In this document: one piece after another, positions 45,657 through 53,552 of the stretch
Layout of the letters: each line of letters opens with the position of its first letter
How positions within the stretch are numbered: position 1 is the first letter of the stretch
DNA from: Actinoplanes sp. DH11
Lineage (GTDB): Bacteria; Actinomycetota; Actinomycetes; Mycobacteriales; Micromonosporaceae
Reading direction: 5' to 3'
Length of the DNA stretch: 64,000 nt
NCBI RefSeq assembly: GCF_020873875.1
Contig: NZ_JAHWGU010000006.1
Span: 265,682 to 329,681, forward strand
Translations under genes and position numbers: made by a program
Notes under the pieces: generated by a model
Told to the model about the DNA's origin: nothing
The model's input: only the letters and a program-made list of their open reading frames with translations
Databases searched by the model: none

Positions 45657-46253
45657 GTGGAACAGCTCAGCACTCGCGTCGTGTACAGCAACCCGTGGAT
45701 GACCGTCCGGGAGGACGAGATCAGGCGGCCGGACGGCAGCGACGGCATCTACGGTGTCGTGGAGAAACCCGACTTCGCGCTGGTGCTGCCGCGCTGGGAG
45801 AAGGGGTTCTGGCTGGTCGAGCAGTTCCGTTACCCGGTGGGCCGGCGCGCCTGGGAGTTCCCGCAGGGCAGCTGGGGCGCGGGAGCCGCCGGCGAGCAGA
45901 CCGAGCTGGCCCGGCGGGAACTCGCCGAGGAGACCGGGCTGCGAGCGGCGGACCTGACCCATCTCGGTCACCTCTATGAGGCGTACGGGTACTCCACCCA
46001 GGGTTTCGACGTCTACCTGGCCACCGGCCTCGCCGAGGGCGAACCGGACCGCGAGCCGACCGAACAGGACATGATCCACCGCGCCTTCACCGACGCCGAG
46101 ATCACCGCCATGATCCGCTCCGGCGCCATGGTGGACGCCCCGTCACTTGCCGCACTCACCCTCTACCACCTGGCGTCGCCGAGCATCCGCAGCGCGCCCG
46201 GCACCGCCCTCCCCGAGCCGGACGCCGGCCACCGCGACAGCACGCCGTCGTGA
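45657..46253 (+). CDS. NUDIX hydrolase (ADP-ribose pyrophosphatase-like)
   Basis: A 198-residue protein from GTG 45657. The Nudix box is present (GAAGEQTELARRELAEETGL, with REL-EE metal ligands), preceded by EQFRYPVGRRAWEFPQGSWG and followed by GHLYEAYGYSTQGFDVYLAT, the arrangement of ADP-sugar pyrophosphatases. It hydrolyses nucleoside diphosphates linked to another group. A 75-bp palindromic repeat begins 12 bp after its stop. Confidence 0.9.
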   Translation: MEQLSTRVVYSNPWMTVREDEIRRPDGSDGIYGVVEKPDFALVLPRWEKGFWLVEQFRYPVGRRAWEFPQGSWGAGAAGEQTELARRELAEETGLRAADLTHLGHLYEAYGYSTQGFDVYLATGLAEGEPDREPTEQDMIHRAFTDAEITAMIRSGAMVDAPSLAALTLYHLASPSIRSAPGTALPEPDAGHRDSTPS

Positions 46254-46265
46254 CCCGCCCCAGAT

Positions 46266-46340
46266 GTTGATCTGCTAGCGATGCGAAATCGCTGTGATCA
46301 TGGGGTCGAAACCGCGATTTCGTAGCGCCAGCAGATCAAC
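46266..46340 (-). repeat. 75-bp palindromic repeat, copy 3 (inverted)
   Basis: Same 75-bp length and ends (GTTGATCTGCTAGCGATGC to AGCAGATCAAC), but the asymmetric centre reads as the reverse complement of the other copies (TGTGATCATGGGG against CCCCATGATCACA). It lies between the convergent NUDIX and MFS genes. The following ~100 bp are a G/C-rich imperfect duplication (GGTGAGCGGCCGGCCGGGCC and GGTGAGCGGTCGGCCGGGCC). Confidence 0.9.
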
Positions 46341-46448
46341 ACCGCCGCGCGGGCGACGACGGGTGAGCGGCCGGCCGGGCCGTGGCCGGTGGGTGAGCGG
46401 TCGGCCGGGCCGCGCCGGTAGGGGAGGCCGGGCCGCGCCGGTAGGGGG

Positions 46449-47822
46449 TCAGGCCGGATGTGCCGGCAGGTCCCGGTGGCGGCTGATCGGGCCGGTCAGC
46501 AGGATGCCGGTGGACAGCACCAGCCCGCCCGTCATGATCCAGAGGGTGGGCCGCAGCCCCAGGGCCGTCCCCAGCAGCCCGGCGAGCAGCGCACCCAGCG
46601 GGATCGCGCCGTAGTTGACCAGCTGCATGCCGGCGATCACCCGCCCGAGCAGGGGCCGGGGCGTGTAGGTCTGCCGGAAGCTGTCCTTGATGATGTTCGC
46701 GGCGACCACGCCGGTGCCGACCGCCACCCCGGCCAGCACCACGAGCGCCAGCCGGGGCCCGGGTGCGGCGAGCGGGATGAGCAGCGCGAACGGCGCCGCG
46801 CACAGCTGGCACAGCAGCAGGCCTCGGGCGGTGCCGAAGCGCCGGGCGACGGGTGTGGCAAGGAACGCGCCGAGCAGGCCGCCGCAGCTCATCAAGGCGA
46901 CGATGCCACCGACCGCGCCGGCGGCGACACCGTTCTCCCGGACCAGGAAGACGATCAGCAGGGATTGGTACCCGGTCAGGGCGAGATTGGCGGCGGCTCC
47001 GAAGGCGGCCAGCGAGCGCAGGTACGGGTCACCGGCCAGGAACCGCAGCCCGTCACCGATCTCGGCGCGCAACGCCCGCCGCGAGCCCGCCGCGCCCGAG
47101 CCCGAGCCCGGTGCGCCGGAAGCCGAGCCGGTCGGGCCCGAGCCGGTGGCGCCTGAGCCGGTCGCGCCCGAGGCCGGGTATTGCCGGGCCACGGCCGGTT
47201 CCCGGTGCCGCACGGCGATCAGGCACACCGCCGAGATCAGGAAGGTGACCGCGTCGGCGAACAGCCCGGACACGGCGCCGAACAGCTGGGCGAGGAGCCC
47301 GCCCACGCCGGGCCCGGCGACCTGCGCGGCCGCCTCGCTGCCGTGCAGCTTGGCGTTTCCCTCGGGCAGCTCGTCGGGGCGCAGCAGGGACGGCAGGTAG
47401 ACCTGGTACGCGGTGTCGAAGAAGACCGCCGTCGCGCCGGCCAGCAGCGCCACGGTGAGCAGGTGCCCGAGGGTGAGCGCGCCCGCGCCGGCGGCGACCG
47501 GCACGCTGACGAACAGGACCAGTGCCGTCACGTTGCAGGCGATCATCAGTGGCCGGCGTGGCAGCCGGTCGACCCAGACACCCGCCGGCAGGCCGAGCAG
47601 CAGCCACGGCAGCCATGCGGCGGCGTGGAGCAGCGCGACGTGCAGGGTGGAGGCGTTCAGCACGCCGACCGCGACAAGTGGCAGGGCGACCGTGGTGATC
47701 GCACTGCCGAACTGGCTGGTCGTCTGGCCCAGCCAGAACAGCCGGAAGTCGCGGTGCCGCAGCAGCCCGGTCCGGCGGCCGCCCCGGCCGTCCTGGCCGG
47801 CCTCGGTGGCCGGGGCGGTCAC
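46449..47822 (-). CDS. MFS transporter (enterobactin-exporter/MdfA-like type)
   Basis: About 457 residues from GTG 47822. Twelve hydrophobic helices: LRHRDFRLFWLGQTTSQFGS at the start is typical of the MFS_3 (EntS-like) family, as are WLPWLLLGLPAGVWVDRLPR and RRPLMIACNVTALVLF. A Gly/Ser/Thr-rich repeat (GATGSGATGSGPTGS, 47085-47180) sits in the central cytoplasmic loop. It follows an ArsR-type regulator, so is probably a regulated drug or siderophore exporter. A 20-bp duplication separates the regulator stop from its start. Confidence 0.9.
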   Translation of the reverse strand: MTAPATEAGQDGRGGRRTGLLRHRDFRLFWLGQTTSQFGSAITTVALPLVAVGVLNASTLHVALLHAAAWLPWLLLGLPAGVWVDRLPRRPLMIACNVTALVLFVSVPVAAGAGALTLGHLLTVALLAGATAVFFDTAYQVYLPSLLRPDELPEGNAKLHGSEAAAQVAGPGVGGLLAQLFGAVSGLFADAVTFLISAVCLIAVRHREPAVARQYPASGATGSGATGSGPTGSASGAPGSGSGAAGSRRALRAEIGDGLRFLAGDPYLRSLAAFGAAANLALTGYQSLLIVFLVRENGVAAGAVGGIVALMSCGGLLGAFLATPVARRFGTARGLLLCQLCAAPFALLIPLAAPGPRLALVVLAGVAVGTGVVAANIIKDSFRQTYTPRPLLGRVIAGMQLVNYGAIPLGALLAGLLGTALGLRPTLWIMTGGLVLSTGILLTGPISRHRDLPAHPA

Positions 47823-47850
47823 GGCTTTCCCGGGGCGGTCACGGCTTTCC
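47811..47850 (-). repeat. 20-bp tandem duplication at the ArsR/MFS junction
   Basis: CGGGGCGGTCACGGCTTTCC occurs twice in a row (47811-47830 and 47831-47850). The regulator's stop lies in the second copy and the transporter's GTG in the first. In a single copy the stop and start would coincide in GTGA. Confidence 0.85.
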
Positions 47851-48411
47851 CGGCACGCCGTAGGCGAACACGAACACCGGCCGTCGTTCCCCGTCACCGG
47901 CCGGCGGCCTGCGGCGCCATCGTTCGAGCAGCTCGCTGATCTCCGCACCGACCTCGCGGAGCTCGTCCGGGGTCAGGTGCAGCCATTTGTCCGTGGAGAA
48001 CTCGGCGTCCTGCCAGGACTCCTTCTCGTCGTCACCGGCCGCGAACCAGGCCCGTACCTGAGAGGTGTGGTGGTCCAGGTTGAGCGAGTCGGCGGCGTCG
48101 GCGATCGCGGCGGCGGCCGGGTCGTGCCGGAAGTCGGCGGGCGACCAGCGCAGCCCGCGCGAGACCAGCCGCCACCATCGTTCCCGCCGGTCGCGAGCCA
48201 GTTCGGGGGCCTGTTCGATGAGGCCGCACTCGCCGAGCACCCGCAGGTGGTGGCTGACGTTGCCGATGGCCTGATCGGTCACGCTCGCGAGCGAACTCGC
48301 GGTGGCCGGCCCGTGCACCTTGAGGACGTCCATGAGGCGCCGCCGCAGTGGGTGGGCGAGTGCGGCGAGCACCCGGGAGTCGGTGACCTGGCGGACCTCA
48401 TCAGCTGTCAT
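47839..48411 (-). CDS. ArsR-like winged-helix regulator
   Basis: About 190 residues from ATG 48411 (MTADEVRQVTDS). The HTH part has AALAHPLRRRLMDVLKVHGP, SLASVTDQAIGNVSHHLRVL and GECGLIEQAPELARDRRERW. The C-terminal half (ADSLNLDHHTSQVRAWFAAG, FSTDKWLHLTPDELREVGAE) is as in the larger helix-turn-helix proteins that precede MFS exporters. Operator-like inverted repeats lie just upstream. It should control itself and the MFS gene. Confidence 0.88.
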   Translation of the reverse strand: MTADEVRQVTDSRVLAALAHPLRRRLMDVLKVHGPATASSLASVTDQAIGNVSHHLRVLGECGLIEQAPELARDRRERWWRLVSRGLRWSPADFRHDPAAAAIADAADSLNLDHHTSQVRAWFAAGDDEKESWQDAEFSTDKWLHLTPDELREVGAEISELLERWRRRPPAGDGERRPVFVFAYGVPGKP

Positions 48412-48442
48412 GGTTCCCACCGTGCCATGCACAACAGTCGTT

Positions 48443-48460
48443 GCACAAGAACCCTTGTGC
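48443..48460. promoter_or_regulatory. Operator-like palindrome of the ArsR-type gene
   Basis: GCACAAG and CTTGTGC are perfect arms with a 4-bp spacer, 32 bp before the regulator start. A second, overlapping inverted repeat (TGCACAAC ... GTTGCAC) lies from 48428. Confidence 0.6.
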
Positions 48461-48537
48461 GATGGAGGGAGGTCTACAGTGGCCGTTTATCGGGGACGCC
48501 GAGCGGATACCATGCCTGGCAACTGGAAGGTGGGTCC

Positions 48538-49713
48538 ATGCCTGCGCCGATGGAGGCGGTACGCCGCCTGATGGATCTGCGGCACCGCGGCCGGGCCGAG
48601 GACCTGCCGACGGTGCTGGCCGAGGCGGCGCCGCTGCTCGACGCCGAGACGGCTACCGTGCTGCTGATCGATTACGGACAGCTCGAGCTGCACCCGCTGC
48701 GCGGCACCGACCCGGGCGCGGCAGTGCCACTGACCGTGGAGGACACCCTCGCCGGCCGGGCCTTCACCTCGGCCCGGCAGCAGTGGCTCGACGACGGCGA
48801 CGGCGGGATGCTGTGGCTGCCGCTGCTGCACGGCGCGGAACGTCTCGGCGTCCTGCAGCTGCGGGTCAAGGACTACCCGGCTACGCCCCTCCGGCACGAC
48901 CTCGAAGTCATCGCCGCCCTGCTCGCTGAGCTGATCGCGAGCCGCCGCTTCTACGGCGACGCGGTCGAGCACACCCGCCGCCGGATGCCGATGCAACTGG
49001 CCGCCGAGATCATCTGGAACCAGCTGCCACCGCTCACCTTCGCCGTCGACGGAACCATGGTGACGGCGGTGCTCGAACCCTGCTACGACGTCGGGGGCGA
49101 CGCCTTCGACTACGCCGCGAACGGCGACGTGCTGCACGTCGCGCTCTTCGACACCGTCGGGCACGGGATGAGTGCGAGCGCGCTGGCCACGCTCACGCTC
49201 AACACGTACCGCAATGCCCGCCGTTCCGGTCTTTCCCTGGTGGACACCTGCCGCTCGATCGACAAGTGGATCCGCTCGCAGTACCCGGGCGCCTTCGTCA
49301 CCGCGCTGCTGGCTGAGCTGGACATGGCGACCGGCGCTTACCGGCGCATCTCCGCCGGTCACCCTCCGGAGCTTTTCCTGCGCGACGGGCGGGCACTGCC
49401 TTTCCTGCGTACGCCCAACGCGCTTCCCCTCGGGCTCGGCCACATGATCAGGCGGCCGCCGCAGGTCATCGAGGTGCAGCTGGAGCCCGGCGACACCCTC
49501 GTGCTCTACACCGACGGCATCACCGAGGCCCGCGACGCCGCCGGTGCCCTGTTCGGCGTGGAGCGGCTCGGCGGTTTCGTGCTCGACGCCCTCGCCGAGG
49601 GCATCCCCGCGCCCGAGGCGATGCGCCGCCTGGTCCAGGCCATCGTCTCGTACGAGGAGAACGAGCTGCGCGACGACGCCACGGCCGCGCTCGTCCAATG
49701 GCGTCGCCACTGA
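48538..49713 (+). CDS. SpoIIE-type PP2C phosphatase with GAF-like N-terminus
   Basis: A 391-residue protein from ATG 48538, with GGAAGG upstream. Residues 1-150 resemble a GAF domain (LAEAAPLLDAETATVLLIDY, MLWLPLLHGAERLGVLQLRV). The PP2C_SIG/SpoIIE domain follows: LEPCYDVGGDAFDYAANGDV with its metal-binding Asp, FDTVGHGMSASALATLTLNT, ISAGHPPELFLRDGRALPFL and LVLYTDGITEARDAAGALFG. Such phosphatases dephosphorylate anti-sigma antagonists in the partner-switching stress response. No anti-sigma or antagonist gene is adjacent. It overlaps the CadD-like gene by one base (TGATG). Confidence 0.92.
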   Translation: MPAPMEAVRRLMDLRHRGRAEDLPTVLAEAAPLLDAETATVLLIDYGQLELHPLRGTDPGAAVPLTVEDTLAGRAFTSARQQWLDDGDGGMLWLPLLHGAERLGVLQLRVKDYPATPLRHDLEVIAALLAELIASRRFYGDAVEHTRRRMPMQLAAEIIWNQLPPLTFAVDGTMVTAVLEPCYDVGGDAFDYAANGDVLHVALFDTVGHGMSASALATLTLNTYRNARRSGLSLVDTCRSIDKWIRSQYPGAFVTALLAELDMATGAYRRISAGHPPELFLRDGRALPFLRTPNALPLGLGHMIRRPPQVIEVQLEPGDTLVLYTDGITEARDAAGALFGVERLGGFVLDALAEGIPAPEAMRRLVQAIVSYEENELRDDATAALVQWRRH

Positions 49714-50312
49714 TGAACCTGGGCACGATCGGTCAGGCCACCGGCCTGTTCGCCGTCACCAACGTCGACGACATCCTGATCCTGGCGCTCTTCTTCGCCC
49801 GGGGTGCCGGTCGGCGCCACACCACCCGCGACATCGCCGCCGGCCAGTACCTCGGGTTCACCGCGATCCTGGTCGTCGCGCTGGCGGCCGCCTTCGGTGC
49901 GACATTCCTGCCGGAACAGGCCGTACCCTATCTGGGTCTGCTCCCCCTCGCGCTCGGCCTGAAGGCCGCCGTGCAGGCGTGGCGGCACCGCCACGAGGCC
50001 GGGGACGATCCGGACGAGTCCGGCGCGGGCGGACCCCGGGCCCTCGAGGTCGCCGCGGTGACCTTCGCCAACGGCGGCGACAACATCGGGGTGTACGTGC
50101 CCGTCCTGGCCACCGCCGGCGGTGCGGGCACGGCCGTCTACGTGACGGTCTTCCTCATCCTGGTCGCCGTCTGGGTCGCGGCCGGCCGGTTCTTCGCCAC
50201 CCGGCCCGTGATCGCGAAGGCGCTCAGCAGGTGGGGACACGTCTTGCTGCCCGTCGTCCTGATCGGTATCGGACTGCTGATCCTCGTCGAGGGAGGCGCG
50301 TCCGGTCTCTGA
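49713..50312 (+). CDS. CadD-like cadmium resistance transporter
   Basis: About 199 residues (MNLGTIGQATGLFAVTNVDD); ATG 49698 is an in-frame alternative. The signature VTNVDDILILALFFARG and EVAAVTFANGGDNIGVYVPV are characteristic of the CadD family of integral membrane proteins. Six hydrophobic helices. Family members confer cadmium resistance or have unknown transport roles. Its start overlaps the stop of the phosphatase gene, so the two are co-translated, an odd pair in function. Confidence 0.88.
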   Translation: MNLGTIGQATGLFAVTNVDDILILALFFARGAGRRHTTRDIAAGQYLGFTAILVVALAAAFGATFLPEQAVPYLGLLPLALGLKAAVQAWRHRHEAGDDPDESGAGGPRALEVAAVTFANGGDNIGVYVPVLATAGGAGTAVYVTVFLILVAVWVAAGRFFATRPVIAKALSRWGHVLLPVVLIGIGLLILVEGGASGL

Positions 50313-50322
50313 ACCGCTGCCG

Positions 50323-50538
50323 TCACTCGAACCCGGCCGGCGGGCTCGTCGCGATGTCCCCGTCCGGCAGCACGAAACCGTGGTGGCCGGCGCCGCCGGC
50401 GTGCGGCGTCGGATCCCAGCCGGCCATCATCGTGGCCCGGTCCGAACCGAGCAGGCAGCGGCGGCGCGCAGGCCGGTGCGGGCGGCGCCGGCGGGTCCGG
50501 TCAGGGTCATAGGTGGCTCCGAGCACGAGTACGGCCAT
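50323..50538 (-). CDS. Possible small Arg/Gly-rich protein
   Basis: About 71 residues from ATG 50538 (MAVLVLGATYDPDRTRRRRP ... GWDPTPHAGGAGHHGFVLPD). The last 35 codons have strong third-position GC, as in true genes of this window. There is no homologue I can name and no clear ribosome site. The 383 bp from 50313 to 50695 hold nothing else that I recognise. Confidence 0.3.
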   Translation of the reverse strand: MAVLVLGATYDPDRTRRRRPHRPARRRCLLGSDRATMMAGWDPTPHAGGAGHHGFVLPDGDIATSPPAGFE

Positions 50539-50695
50539 CGGGCGGTTTCCGATGGGCGCCCGGGGCGGCATGCCGGGCTTGCCGGAGCCTGCCAGTGGCG
50601 CCCGGCCGGCCTGGGCGTGTGCCGTTCCTTCGGCCGGGGCGTTTTCGGCGGGGCAGCCCTGGGCACACCAGCGCATAACCAAGGAGGTGAACGCG

Positions 50696-51124
50696 ATGAC
50701 CACAAACGCATCAGGCGGTGGCGGTTCCACCGGCGCGTCGACGGCGGACCTGGTGAGCCAGGCTGCCGCCCAGATTTCGACGCTGGTCCGGGACGAGTTG
50801 ACCCTGGCTAAGCTGGAGCTGACCGAGAAGGGCAAGCGTGCCGGTGTCGGCGGCGGCCTGTTCGGCGGGGCGGCCGTGCTCGGGCTCTACGGCCTGGGCC
50901 TGTTCCTGACCCTCGCCGTGGTGCTGCTGGACATGGCTTGGCCGTTGTGGCTGGCCGTCCTCGTCGTGATGGTCGTCGTGTTCGCCGCAGCCGGGATCGC
51001 CGCCCTGATCGGCAAGTCGAAGCTGCAGGCGGCCGCGCCGCCGGTGCCGAAGGACGCGATCGCCGGCGTGGAGGCCGACGTGCAGACCATCAAGACCGCC
51101 GCCCGGGAGGGACGCCGCTCATGA
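50696..51124 (+). CDS. Phage-holin-like/Actinobacterial holin-X membrane protein
   Basis: A 142-residue protein preceded by an ideal AAGGAGGTGA. After a Gly/Ser/Thr-rich N-terminus, an amphipathic helix (SQAAAQISTLVRDELTLAKL) precedes two hydrophobic helices (FGGAAVLGLYGLGLFLTLAV and PLWLAVLVVMVVVFAAAGI). This is the usual form of the phage-holin_3_6 family that is chromosomal in actinobacteria. Its stop overlaps the next start (ATGA); first of three envelope genes. Confidence 0.85.
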   Translation: MTTNASGGGGSTGASTADLVSQAAAQISTLVRDELTLAKLELTEKGKRAGVGGGLFGGAAVLGLYGLGLFLTLAVVLLDMAWPLWLAVLVVMVVVFAAAGIAALIGKSKLQAAAPPVPKDAIAGVEADVQTIKTAAREGRRS

Positions 51125-51663
51125 GCAACCCGAAGACCCCGTCCGACCCGCAGCAGTTGCGCGCCGAGATCGAGCAGACCCGCGCCGACCTGGGCAACAC
51201 CGTCGAGGCGCTGGCCGCCAAGACCGACGTGAAGGCCCGGGCGAAGGACGCCGCAGCCGACGCGAAGGACCGCGCCAAGGATGCCGTGGTGGACGCGAAG
51301 GACCGCGCGAAAGAGGCTGCGGTGGACGCGAAGGACCGGGCGAAGGAGGCGGTCGCCGGCGCCAAGGGCGCCGCGGCGGGCGCGGCCACCAGCGCCAAGG
51401 AGCGCGCGGCCGAGGCGACGACCGGGGCGAAGGAGGCGGTGGTCGCGGCGACCGCCGGCGCGAAGGAACGCGCCGTGGTGGCAGCCACCGACGCCAAGGA
51501 CCGGACCAAGGAGGTCACGGCCGGCGCCCAGGAGCGCAGCCGGCAGACAGTGGCCGAGGTCCGCGAGAACCCGCGCCGCGCGATCCCGCCGGCCCTGATC
51601 GGCGCCGCCGCGGTGGCCGTGGCCGCCGGCGTCATCGTCGCCGCCCGCCGCCGCCGCTCCTGA
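51121..51663 (+). CDS. DUF3618 protein with LEA-like repeats
   Basis: A 180-residue protein. The N-terminus (DPQQLRAEIEQTRADLGNTV) is the DUF3618 motif. Residues 45-145 are an 11-residue Lys/Asp/Ala repeat (AKDRAKEAAVDAKDRAKEAV and similar), as in LEA proteins and apolipoprotein-like amphipathic helices. A single hydrophobic segment (PPALIGAAAVAVAAGVIVAA) and an Arg tail anchor it at the C-terminus. Likely associated with membrane or cell envelope under desiccation or stress (inference). Coupled to the holin-like gene by ATGA. Confidence 0.88.
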   Translation: MSNPKTPSDPQQLRAEIEQTRADLGNTVEALAAKTDVKARAKDAAADAKDRAKDAVVDAKDRAKEAAVDAKDRAKEAVAGAKGAAAGAATSAKERAAEATTGAKEAVVAATAGAKERAVVAATDAKDRTKEVTAGAQERSRQTVAEVRENPRRAIPPALIGAAAVAVAAGVIVAARRRRS

Positions 51664-51735
51664 CCGGGTGCGCCAGGACAGACGTGAATCGCACGCCGCA
51701 GGCGTGACCATCCGAATCGATAGGGAGAATCTCTG

Positions 51736-52041
51736 ATGCGACTGTTGACCCTGGCTGCCGGACTCGCCACCGGCTACGTGCTGGGCACCCGGGCGGGACG
51801 TGAACGGTACGAGCAGATCGCGGCCGCCGCCCGCAAGGCCGCCGGCAGCCCCGCCGCCACGCAGGCGCAGTCCACCGCGAAGGCGCTGATCAACGCCGGC
51901 ATGGACAAGGCCGACACCCGGCCCCGGGCCGCCGGGGTCGAGCCCGCCGACCAGCCGGTCGCCGGCACCAAGCCGTCCACGCTCCGGGAGACCGAGACCC
52001 CGTCCGGCCCGGTGACCTACACCGGCACGCCGCTGCCCTGA
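51736..52041 (+). CDS. Small membrane-associated protein (YtxH-like)
   Basis: A 101-residue protein whose first part is a hydrophobic helix and a short motif (MRLLTLAAGLATGYVLGTRA, GRERYEQIAAAARKAAGSPA), the pattern of YtxH-like small proteins. The rest is Pro/Thr-rich. Third gene of the envelope group (73 bp after the DUF3618 gene), followed by a terminator. Confidence 0.8.
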   Translation: MRLLTLAAGLATGYVLGTRAGRERYEQIAAAARKAAGSPAATQAQSTAKALINAGMDKADTRPRAAGVEPADQPVAGTKPSTLRETETPSGPVTYTGTPLP

Positions 52042-52101
52042 CCCACCCGGGAAGGCCCGTGCGGCGGGACGACCCCCCTGCGGACCGGGTGGGACGTCGT
52101 A

Positions 52102-52133
52102 GCGCGGGCCGAGGCAGCTGCCTCGGCCCGCGC
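52102..52133 (+). terminator. Perfect 32-bp palindrome, likely terminator
   Basis: GCGCGGGCCGAGGCAG and its complement CTGCCTCGGCCCGCGC meet without a loop, 60 bp after the small envelope gene. A second inverted repeat (CGCGCCGGCG-type) follows near 52165. There is no T run. Confidence 0.6.
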
Positions 52134-52239
52134 TGGTGCGCGCTGGGCCGGCGCCACCCCGCGCCGGCGCGCGGGGGCCGTGTCACGCTGTCACCAGGCC
52201 GGTCCGTGGCCGCTGCCGCAGCCGGTAGACCGGAACGAG

Positions 52240-52941
52240 TCAGCTCGCTTCCTGACGGCTCACCATCTCGCCGATCCAGATCGGGGCGAACGGCGACGTA
52301 CAGCCGGGGGGAGTGGGGTAGTCCTTGAGCACCTCCAGGCGTTCGCCGATTTCGATGGCCCGGGCCCGGTGGCCGGCGTGTTCGATGCCGATCTGGGCGA
52401 GGCAGTGGTTCATCGCCCACTGGAGCCGCTCCGGGGCTTCGCGCATCTGTTCGTCGATGATGTCGAGCAGCCCCGGCAGGTCGAGGCCGCCGGGTTCGCG
52501 CGCGACCCGGTCGGTGGTGAGCGCCCAGCCGGCGCTCGCCACCACCGGGTCGGGGTCGGCGAACCAGGACACCCGCAGCTCCTCGGCGTGCGGGCTCTTC
52601 TTGACCACGTAGTTGACCAGCCAGTCGTGCACCTTCGGCGCCCGCGCGTCGCGCAGCATCGCGTCGAGCTCGGCGCGCTCGAACGCCTTGGGGCGGCAGA
52701 TCAGCAGCGCCAGCAGCCGGGCGGCGCTGTCGCCGGTCTGCCACAGCTCGCGGGCCAGATCCTGCTGCGTCTTCAGCCGTTTCGCCAGCGCGCGCAGCTT
52801 GGTGAGGTTCACGGCGTGGTCGTCGCCGTGCTTCTCGTTCACCGCGCGGATCTTCGGGTCGGCCAGGGCGGCCAGCTCGGCCATCACCTCGGCCACGGTC
52901 GTCTCGGCCACAGTCGTCTCGGCCACAGTCGTCTCCGCCAC
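52240..52941 (-). CDS. DNA alkylation repair (AlkD-like) HEAT-repeat protein
   Basis: A 233-residue protein starting with GTG 52941. The N-terminus has three copies of AETTV (15-bp repeat). VMAELAALADPKIRAVNEKH, NLTKLRALAKRLKTQQDLAR, ELWQTGDSAARLLALLICRP and HDWLVNYVVKKSPHAEELRV match the DNA_alkylation_repair family. AlkD-type enzymes excise alkylated bases with a HEAT-repeat fold, but many relatives lack proven activity. The C-terminus (WAMNHCLAQIGIEHAGHRAR) completes the array. Confidence 0.85.
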   Translation of the reverse strand: MAETTVAETTVAETTVAEVMAELAALADPKIRAVNEKHGDDHAVNLTKLRALAKRLKTQQDLARELWQTGDSAARLLALLICRPKAFERAELDAMLRDARAPKVHDWLVNYVVKKSPHAEELRVSWFADPDPVVASAGWALTTDRVAREPGGLDLPGLLDIIDEQMREAPERLQWAMNHCLAQIGIEHAGHRARAIEIGERLEVLKDYPTPPGCTSPFAPIWIGEMVSRQEAS

Positions 52942-53083
52942 CTGTACCCCCGGTTGTCCTGTGAGGCGACCAGCCTACGAGCCGGGTGTGACAAATGGTG
53001 GCCCCGCCGCAACAGCAGCGGGGTGAACAGCAGCAACGCGCCGGCGACGCCGATGGCCGCCCGGAACCGATCACGCCGGCCGG

Positions 53084-53443
53084 CTAGGCCGCGATCAGCG
53101 GCCGGACCTCGACCCACCCGTCGCTGACGGGGATCATGCGCCCGATCCAGACGGCGTGATCGAAGTCCGAGGCCTGCACGACGAAATAGCCGGCGAACAT
53201 CTGCTCGCCCTCGAGGAGGGACCCGCCGCTCACCACGTTGTCGCGGATCGACACCCCGGCGGACGGGGGCCGCACCGCGTGTCCCGTAACGATCCGGCCG
53301 CCGGTCTCGGCGACTTTCTGCGGTAACCGCAGATGGGCTTCGAGGACGGTCGGCGAGACCGCTGCGGCGCTGGCCGGCACCTGCCGCTCGTACACGAGAA
53401 TGATGAATTCCGGCAACGGCGACTGATCCTCCGGCACGACCAC
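53084..53443 (-). CDS. YCII-related (DGPF-like) protein
   Basis: A 119-residue protein with PEFIILVYERQVPASAAAVS, GGRIVTGHAVRPPSAGVSIR and GGSLLEGEQMFAGYFVVQAS, a YCII-related pattern with His near the centre. These small proteins often accompany ECF sigma factors, but none is adjacent. The function is not known. Between this gene and the AlkD-like gene lies a short stretch (about 53010-53092, minus strand) that reads like a broken membrane-protein tail. Confidence 0.8.
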   Translation of the reverse strand: MVVPEDQSPLPEFIILVYERQVPASAAAVSPTVLEAHLRLPQKVAETGGRIVTGHAVRPPSAGVSIRDNVVSGGSLLEGEQMFAGYFVVQASDFDHAVWIGRMIPVSDGWVEVRPLIAA

Positions 53444-53552
53444 GGCGGGAGCGTAGCAACGACCACGCTCCGCCCGGTTGATGCCACGTCCGCGGGACCG
53501 ATTACCGTGACGGTCCCCGCAGGTTGATCACCGGAATTGAAGGACCGAAGCA

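Noticed and set aside
50696..51124. Holin-like gene considered as part of a prophage
   Set aside because: No other phage genes nearby; this family is chromosomal in actinobacteria and sits in an envelope operon.
53010..53092. Short minus-strand hydrophobic sequence (RFRAAIGVAGALLLFTPLLL)
   Set aside because: It could be the tail of a membrane protein, but no start or upstream part is found; too short to call.
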